A stretch of 48,167 nt of DNA from Burkholderiales bacterium PBB3 (GTDB lineage Bacteria; Pseudomonadota; Gammaproteobacteria; Burkholderiales; Burkholderiaceae_C), in contig NKIK01000035.1 of NCBI GenBank assembly GCA_002256115.1, positions 1 to 48,167 on the forward strand, read 5' to 3'. The notes below the pieces were generated by a model. The model was not told the origin of the DNA. It made no database searches and was given only the letters and a program-made list of their open reading frames with translations. Shown piece after piece: positions 44,530 to 48,167 of this stretch. The position numbers and the translations under genes are program-made. The number at the start of each line of letters is the position of its first letter. Positions within the stretch are counted from its first letter, which is position 1.

Positions 44530-44588
44530 TTGGGCTTGTTTGATGGGCTGAAACGCCCCTTGGTGCGGAAGTTGCTTGCATTGGGTGC

Positions 44589-47500
44589 ATGGTGACTAGA
44601 CTGACGCTGTGGCTGGGTCGACTGAGTGTGGGGCGCAAACTCACACTCATTTATTTGCTCGACTTATGTGCCGTCATTTATGTGTCGGGCATTCTGATCC
44701 ATGAGAAATACATCGCCATCGACTTCGCCCGCAAAGAGATTGTGGGCGTCACCTATATCGAGGTGGTGCGCGCCAACCTGATGGCGACTTTCATGCTGCC
44801 TGCAAAGGCCGCCCCAGCGGCTACGGCGGGCCAGCCGCCACCGCCCACCCTGCCTCAGGTGCGCGAGGCCTATGACGCGCTGCTGCAAACCACCGACCGC
44901 TCCGCCCGTTTTGCCGAGCTTCTGCAAAATGCCACCACCGCACCAGAAGCCCAAAAGACCCAGCTCCTGAACGAAGGCCGGGTCTTGCTCACCACGGTGG
45001 GCAACCAGTCCAATTTGATTCTGGACCCGGACTTGGACAGCTACTACGTGATGTCGCTGACCTTGCTGCGCTTCCCGGAGCTGCTGCAAATCCTGCATGA
45101 CACCCACAAATTCATGCAAAGTCGCGACCCCAAGGCCAGCGGGCAAAGCCAAACCGCCCAGTTGCTGAATTTGGCGGGGCGTTTGGACGCGGCGCTCTTG
45201 GGCATTGAGGCCGATTACGGCCAGGCCTGGCTGGCCGGCTCACCGCAGCTCAAGGCGGCGCTGCAAGCATCGCGTAGTGCGGTCATGGAGCAAGCCCGCC
45301 TGTTTGGTAGCCAGGTGCAAGACGCCGCCAGTGGCAGTGCCGCCGCAAACCAAGACGCCGCGCTGCAAGCCACTTACCAGGGCGCGCTGGTCGCGTTAAA
45401 TGGTGCCTGGCAAGTGGCCGTGGTGGAGCTGCAAGGCCTACTGCACACCCGTGTGGAGGGGTTGTTCTCACGCATGTGGCTGCACTTGGGCACGGCCCTG
45501 CTGCTGTTGGGCTGCATTTTGAGTTTGGTCTATATGGTGGCCAGCCAGATTGCGCGCCCCTTGCAAAAGCTGGCCCGCGTGGCCGACGATGTGCGCCGTT
45601 CTACCGATTACACCCGCCGCGCCGAGTGGCATAGCCGCGATGAAATCGGGCAACTGTTCACCGCCTTCAACGGCATGCTGGCCCAGCTAGACCAAGACCG
45701 GCTGGTGCAGCAAGAGCTGGCCGCCAGCGCTAGCGCGGCGGCGGCCCAGCGCGAGCTGGTCGAAGCCTTTCCCATCCCCATGGTGGTCACCTCGGTACCC
45801 GACCATGAGGTGCTGCACGCCAATGGCCCGGCCCAGCCCTGGTTGGGTGGCATCACCCGCGACCCCTGGCGCGTGGGGTTGGACTCTAGTGTGCGGGGCC
45901 GCTTTTTTCAGCGCTTGGCAGATTCGGGCGCGGTGGATGAGTTTGAGGTGCGCTGGGCCGGTGGGGCCAGCCCCTCGTGGGCGGTGCTATCAGCCCGCCG
46001 CCTGAAGTACCAGGGGCGTGATGCGGTGCTGACCGCGTTCACGCCCATCAACAAGCTCAAGGTGATGGAGCAGCGCCTGGAGTTGTGGGCCAAGGTGTTT
46101 GAGGCCTCGGGCGAGGGCATCATCATCATGGACGAGTCGCGCCGGATCATCAGCGTGAATCGCGCCTTTTGCCGCAGCACCGGCTATGACTTTTACGAAG
46201 CCATCGGCAAAGACCTGGGCTTTTTGGTCAATGACGCGCAAGAGTCCCTGTGGTCGGGTTTGCAGGCCAATGAGTCCTGGCAGGGCGAGGTGCATGTGCA
46301 GAAGCAATCGGGCGACACCTACCCCGCGTGGCTGATGGTGTCGGCCGTGCGCAAGAGTGCTGTCAGCGGCGAAGTGGTGAACTACATCGGTATTTCCATC
46401 GACATTACCGACCGCAAAGTCAAAGAAGAGCGCATCCGCTTTTTGGCCCACCACGATGTGTTGACCGAGCTACCCAACCGCGCCATGTGCCACCAGCGGC
46501 TGGCCGAGGCGCTGGCGCAGGCGCGCCAGACCGGCGAAAAGGTAGGCGTACTGTTTCTGGATCTGGACCGCTTCAAACTCATCAACGACACCCTGGGCCA
46601 CCACATTGGTGATGGCCTGCTGCGCACCGTGGCGCGGCGGCTCACGCAGGCGGTGCGTGCCGATGACACCGTGTGCCGCCTGGGTGGTGATGAGTTTGTC
46701 ATCGTCATGCGCCACGTGAGCGGGCGCGATGAACTGGACGCCACCGTGAACCAGCGGCTTATCCCCTCTATCCGGCAAAACACGTTGGTAGAAGGCCATA
46801 ACCTGACAGTGTCGTGCAGCGTGGGCGTGGCCCTGTACCCGGATGACTCGACCGACCAGGAGGAGCTAATGCGCCAGGCCGATGCCGCCATGTACGAGGC
46901 CAAAACGGCGGGGCGGGATATGGCGCGGTTTTTCTCGCCAGAAACGGACCAGCGCGTGCTGGCCCGCCAGACCATGGAAGGCCAACTGCGCCAAGCCCTG
47001 GGCAACCAAGAATTCAGCCTGCACTACCAACCCCGGCTGACCGCGCGCACCCGGCGCTTGCAGGGCGCTGAGGCGCTGCTGCGCTGGAACAACCCGGTGC
47101 TGGGCAATGTGCCGCCCGCCAACTTTATTCAGCTGGCCGAAGAAACCGGCCTGATCAAACCCATTGGCCTGTGGGTAGTGCGCGAAGCCTGCACGCAGTG
47201 GATGCGCTACCAGCAAGACGGATTGTTTGAGGGCATAGAGCTCTCGGTGAATGTGTCGGTGGCGCAATTGTCTGACCCCGATCTGGTGGGCCAGTTGCAA
47301 GAGGTGCTGCAGCAAACCGGCATGCCGCCCGGGCTGCTGGAGCTAGAGCTGACCGAATCGCATTTGATGGACAACCCGCTGGCCGCTCAGGAGCAGGTGG
47401 CAGCGCTCAAAGCCTTGGGCGTGCAGATCGCCATTGATGACTTTGGCACCGGCTATTCCAGCTTGGCTTACCTCAAGCGTTTTGAGATTGACAAGCTGAA

Positions 47501-47762
47501 GGTGGACCAGTCGTTTGTGCAAAGCATGTTGGACGACAGCGCGGATGCGGCCATCGTGCACGCCGTGATTGCGCTGGGGCACACGCTGGGGCTGAAGGTG
47601 GTGGCAGAGGGGGTAGAGAACCTGCCCACGGCCCAGACATTGACGGCGCTAGGGTGTGACGAACTTCAGGGGTATTGCTTTAGCCGCCCCTTATCGGCGG
47701 GTGATTTTGAAGCCTGGGTGCGGGTGCAAGATGACTTGCCTCAGCGGCGCAAAGTCCGTTGA
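44589..47762 (+). CDS. Membrane-anchored GGDEF/EAL c-di-GMP signalling protein
   Basis: A 1,057-aa hybrid enzyme. Membrane segment near residues 18-40, a periplasmic sensor domain of about 255 residues, a second membrane segment near 299-322, then a HAMP region (ARPLQKLARVADDVRR). Two PAS-like domains follow, the second being FEASGEGIIIMDESRR...FCRSTGYDFYEAIG at about 510. The diguanylate cyclase motif RLGGDEF is at about 697-703, with an RxxD (RADD) inhibitory site just before it. The phosphodiesterase signature EALLR lies at about 827, with ELTES and DDFGTGYSSL following. Both catalytic signatures are intact, so net activity cannot be predicted. The start codon at 44589 lacks a strong ribosome site. 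Confidence 0.9.
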   Translation: MVTRLTLWLGRLSVGRKLTLIYLLDLCAVIYVSGILIHEKYIAIDFARKEIVGVTYIEVVRANLMATFMLPAKAAPAATAGQPPPPTLPQVREAYDALLQTTDRSARFAELLQNATTAPEAQKTQLLNEGRVLLTTVGNQSNLILDPDLDSYYVMSLTLLRFPELLQILHDTHKFMQSRDPKASGQSQTAQLLNLAGRLDAALLGIEADYGQAWLAGSPQLKAALQASRSAVMEQARLFGSQVQDAASGSAAANQDAALQATYQGALVALNGAWQVAVVELQGLLHTRVEGLFSRMWLHLGTALLLLGCILSLVYMVASQIARPLQKLARVADDVRRSTDYTRRAEWHSRDEIGQLFTAFNGMLAQLDQDRLVQQELAASASAAAAQRELVEAFPIPMVVTSVPDHEVLHANGPAQPWLGGITRDPWRVGLDSSVRGRFFQRLADSGAVDEFEVRWAGGASPSWAVLSARRLKYQGRDAVLTAFTPINKLKVMEQRLELWAKVFEASGEGIIIMDESRRIISVNRAFCRSTGYDFYEAIGKDLGFLVNDAQESLWSGLQANESWQGEVHVQKQSGDTYPAWLMVSAVRKSAVSGEVVNYIGISIDITDRKVKEERIRFLAHHDVLTELPNRAMCHQRLAEALAQARQTGEKVGVLFLDLDRFKLINDTLGHHIGDGLLRTVARRLTQAVRADDTVCRLGGDEFVIVMRHVSGRDELDATVNQRLIPSIRQNTLVEGHNLTVSCSVGVALYPDDSTDQEELMRQADAAMYEAKTAGRDMARFFSPETDQRVLARQTMEGQLRQALGNQEFSLHYQPRLTARTRRLQGAEALLRWNNPVLGNVPPANFIQLAEETGLIKPIGLWVVREACTQWMRYQQDGLFEGIELSVNVSVAQLSDPDLVGQLQEVLQQTGMPPGLLELELTESHLMDNPLAAQEQVAALKALGVQIAIDDFGTGYSSLAYLKRFEIDKLKVDQSFVQSMLDDSADAAIVHAVIALGHTLGLKVVAEGVENLPTAQTLTALGCDELQGYCFSRPLSAGDFEAWVRVQDDLPQRRKVR

Positions 47763-47779
47763 GCCATAGCACTCGCTAG

Positions 47780-47876
47780 AGGATTCGGGGCGGCAAAGCG
47801 TTTTGCTCCGTGTCCTCCGCCCGCTTTGCGGGCTCCCCCTTTTACCTGCGCAAAACGCTTTGCCACCCCGAATCCT
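47780..47876. repeat. Large nested inverted repeat (possible terminator or REP-like element)
   Basis: Arms of 27 bp at 47780-47806 (AGGATTCGGGGCGGCAAAGC...) and 47850-47876 are complementary with one mismatch, and the 43-bp loop contains a second hairpin, GCCCGC-TTT-GCGGGC (47819-47833). It begins 18 bp after the GGDEF/EAL stop. Such long nested palindromes usually belong to repetitive palindromic element families; it may also end transcription of the gene. Confidence 0.75.
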
Positions 47877-47908
47877 TGGGGCGGGGTTTGAGGCTCACGG
47901 GTTTCGGA

Positions 47909-48043
47909 CTACAGCTCGCTGTTGCGCTCGGCGTAGGCGGCCAGCAGGTCGCTGACCAGCACGCCGTCTATCGTCATGCCGGTGGTGTTGCACTTCTCTA
48001 TGCGAGCGTTTTGCAGGTTGCAATCTTTAAACACCGAATCATC
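47909..48043 (-). pseudogene. C-terminal fragment of a pentapeptide-repeat protein
   Basis: An open 44-codon stretch reads DDSVFKDCNLQNARIEKC followed by NTTGMTIDGVLVSDLLAAYAERNSEL and a stop. The pattern F-x-D-C-N-L-x-N-A-R-I matches pentapeptide repeats, and the GMTIDG tail is typical of their C termini. A TAG lies in frame just upstream (48044-48046), where the sequence switches to unrelated DNA, so the 5' part is missing, probably because of an insertion. Confidence 0.55.
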
Positions 48044-48056
48044 CTAAATCCGGCAG

Positions 48057-48167
48057 TTACCCTGCCCTCATGAGCTGAATGGGGCGACTCCACGGAAGCA
48101 AAGGGCGGGTAATTTTCGCCACCACGTAGTCCAGGAACGCCTTCCAGCGATCAGTCAGTGGCAACTG
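48057..48167 (-). mobile_element. Possible 3' end of a transposase, cut by window edge
   Basis: A minus-strand frame enters from the right window edge and reads 36 codons (QLPLTDRWKAFLDYVVAKIT...) to a TAA at 48057-48059. It directly precedes the broken pentapeptide gene, as expected for an insertion sequence whose right part lies outside the window. I do not recognise the family and see no confirmed inverted repeat or target duplication. Confidence 0.3.

Noticed and set aside
1..48167. tRNA, rRNA, CRISPR array or complete prophage
   Set aside because: No cloverleaf-like or rRNA sequence, no repeat-spacer array and no phage structural genes were recognised, although a weak tRNA could be missed by eye.

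Overview
This window most likely comes from a chromosome of a betaproteobacterium of the family Comamonadaceae (Rhodoferax/Polaromonas type). The signs are a phasin, a fused isobutyryl-CoA mutase (IcmF), a B-family DNA polymerase II, several Burkholderiales-style orphan proteins, and three copies of a short dispersed element around the core TAGTGCGGGAGCAGCT. I saw no rRNA, tRNA or CRISPR array. Genus is inference.

Region 1 (1-4.5 kb) is a gentisate cluster: an FAD hydroxylase that probably makes gentisate, gentisate 1,2-dioxygenase, an FAH-fold hydrolase for the ring-cleavage product, and a LysR regulator. The start of an unidentified gene points the other way at the left edge. No maleylpyruvate isomerase is present.

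Region 2 (4.5-16.7 kb) is a rhamnoside-utilisation locus: a GH78-like six-hairpin hydrolase on the minus strand, then on the plus strand a GH3 glycosidase, a TonB-dependent receptor, a GPH/MelB-type symporter, a fused rhamnulose-1-phosphate aldolase/lactaldehyde dehydrogenase, an L-rhamnose isomerase and a rhamnulokinase. Together they form a route from outer-membrane uptake through rhamnose release to DHAP plus lactate. Both regions look less GC-rich than the rest, which suggests an acquired block ending near 16.7-17 kb. A truncated HNH-endonuclease fragment lies at that junction.

Region 3 (17.1-21.2 kb) is the most interesting part. A perfect CTGT-N8-ACAG LexA box overlaps a promoter and is followed by a 64-aa protein, an MmcB-like PD-(D/E)XK nuclease, and an iron-sulfur XPD/DinG-type helicase that carries its own N-terminal PD-(D/E)XK nuclease domain. 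This looks like an SOS-induced nuclease-helicase repair operon.

Region 4 (21.4-30.4 kb) holds orphan genes (a winged-helix-like protein and a FliD-like helical protein), a phasin, a HutD/Ves protein, an SDR, and a minus-strand run of a hypothetical gene, mipA/ompV, polB and a possible primase-fold relative. polB is interrupted by one in-frame amber codon, with full coding potential on both sides.

Region 5 (30.4-41.7 kb) is GC-rich core metabolism: a molybdopterin oxidoreductase, an M20 amidohydrolase, coaX, icmF (preceded by a perfect 28-bp palindrome), glutathione reductase, a GT2-like protein and a PIN toxin-antitoxin pair. One copy of the dispersed element lies inside the icmF reading frame.

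Region 6 (41.8-48.2 kb) has a secreted RCC1-repeat protein, a membrane GGDEF/EAL protein, a large nested inverted repeat, a truncated pentapeptide-repeat fragment, and what may be the end of an insertion sequence running off the window.
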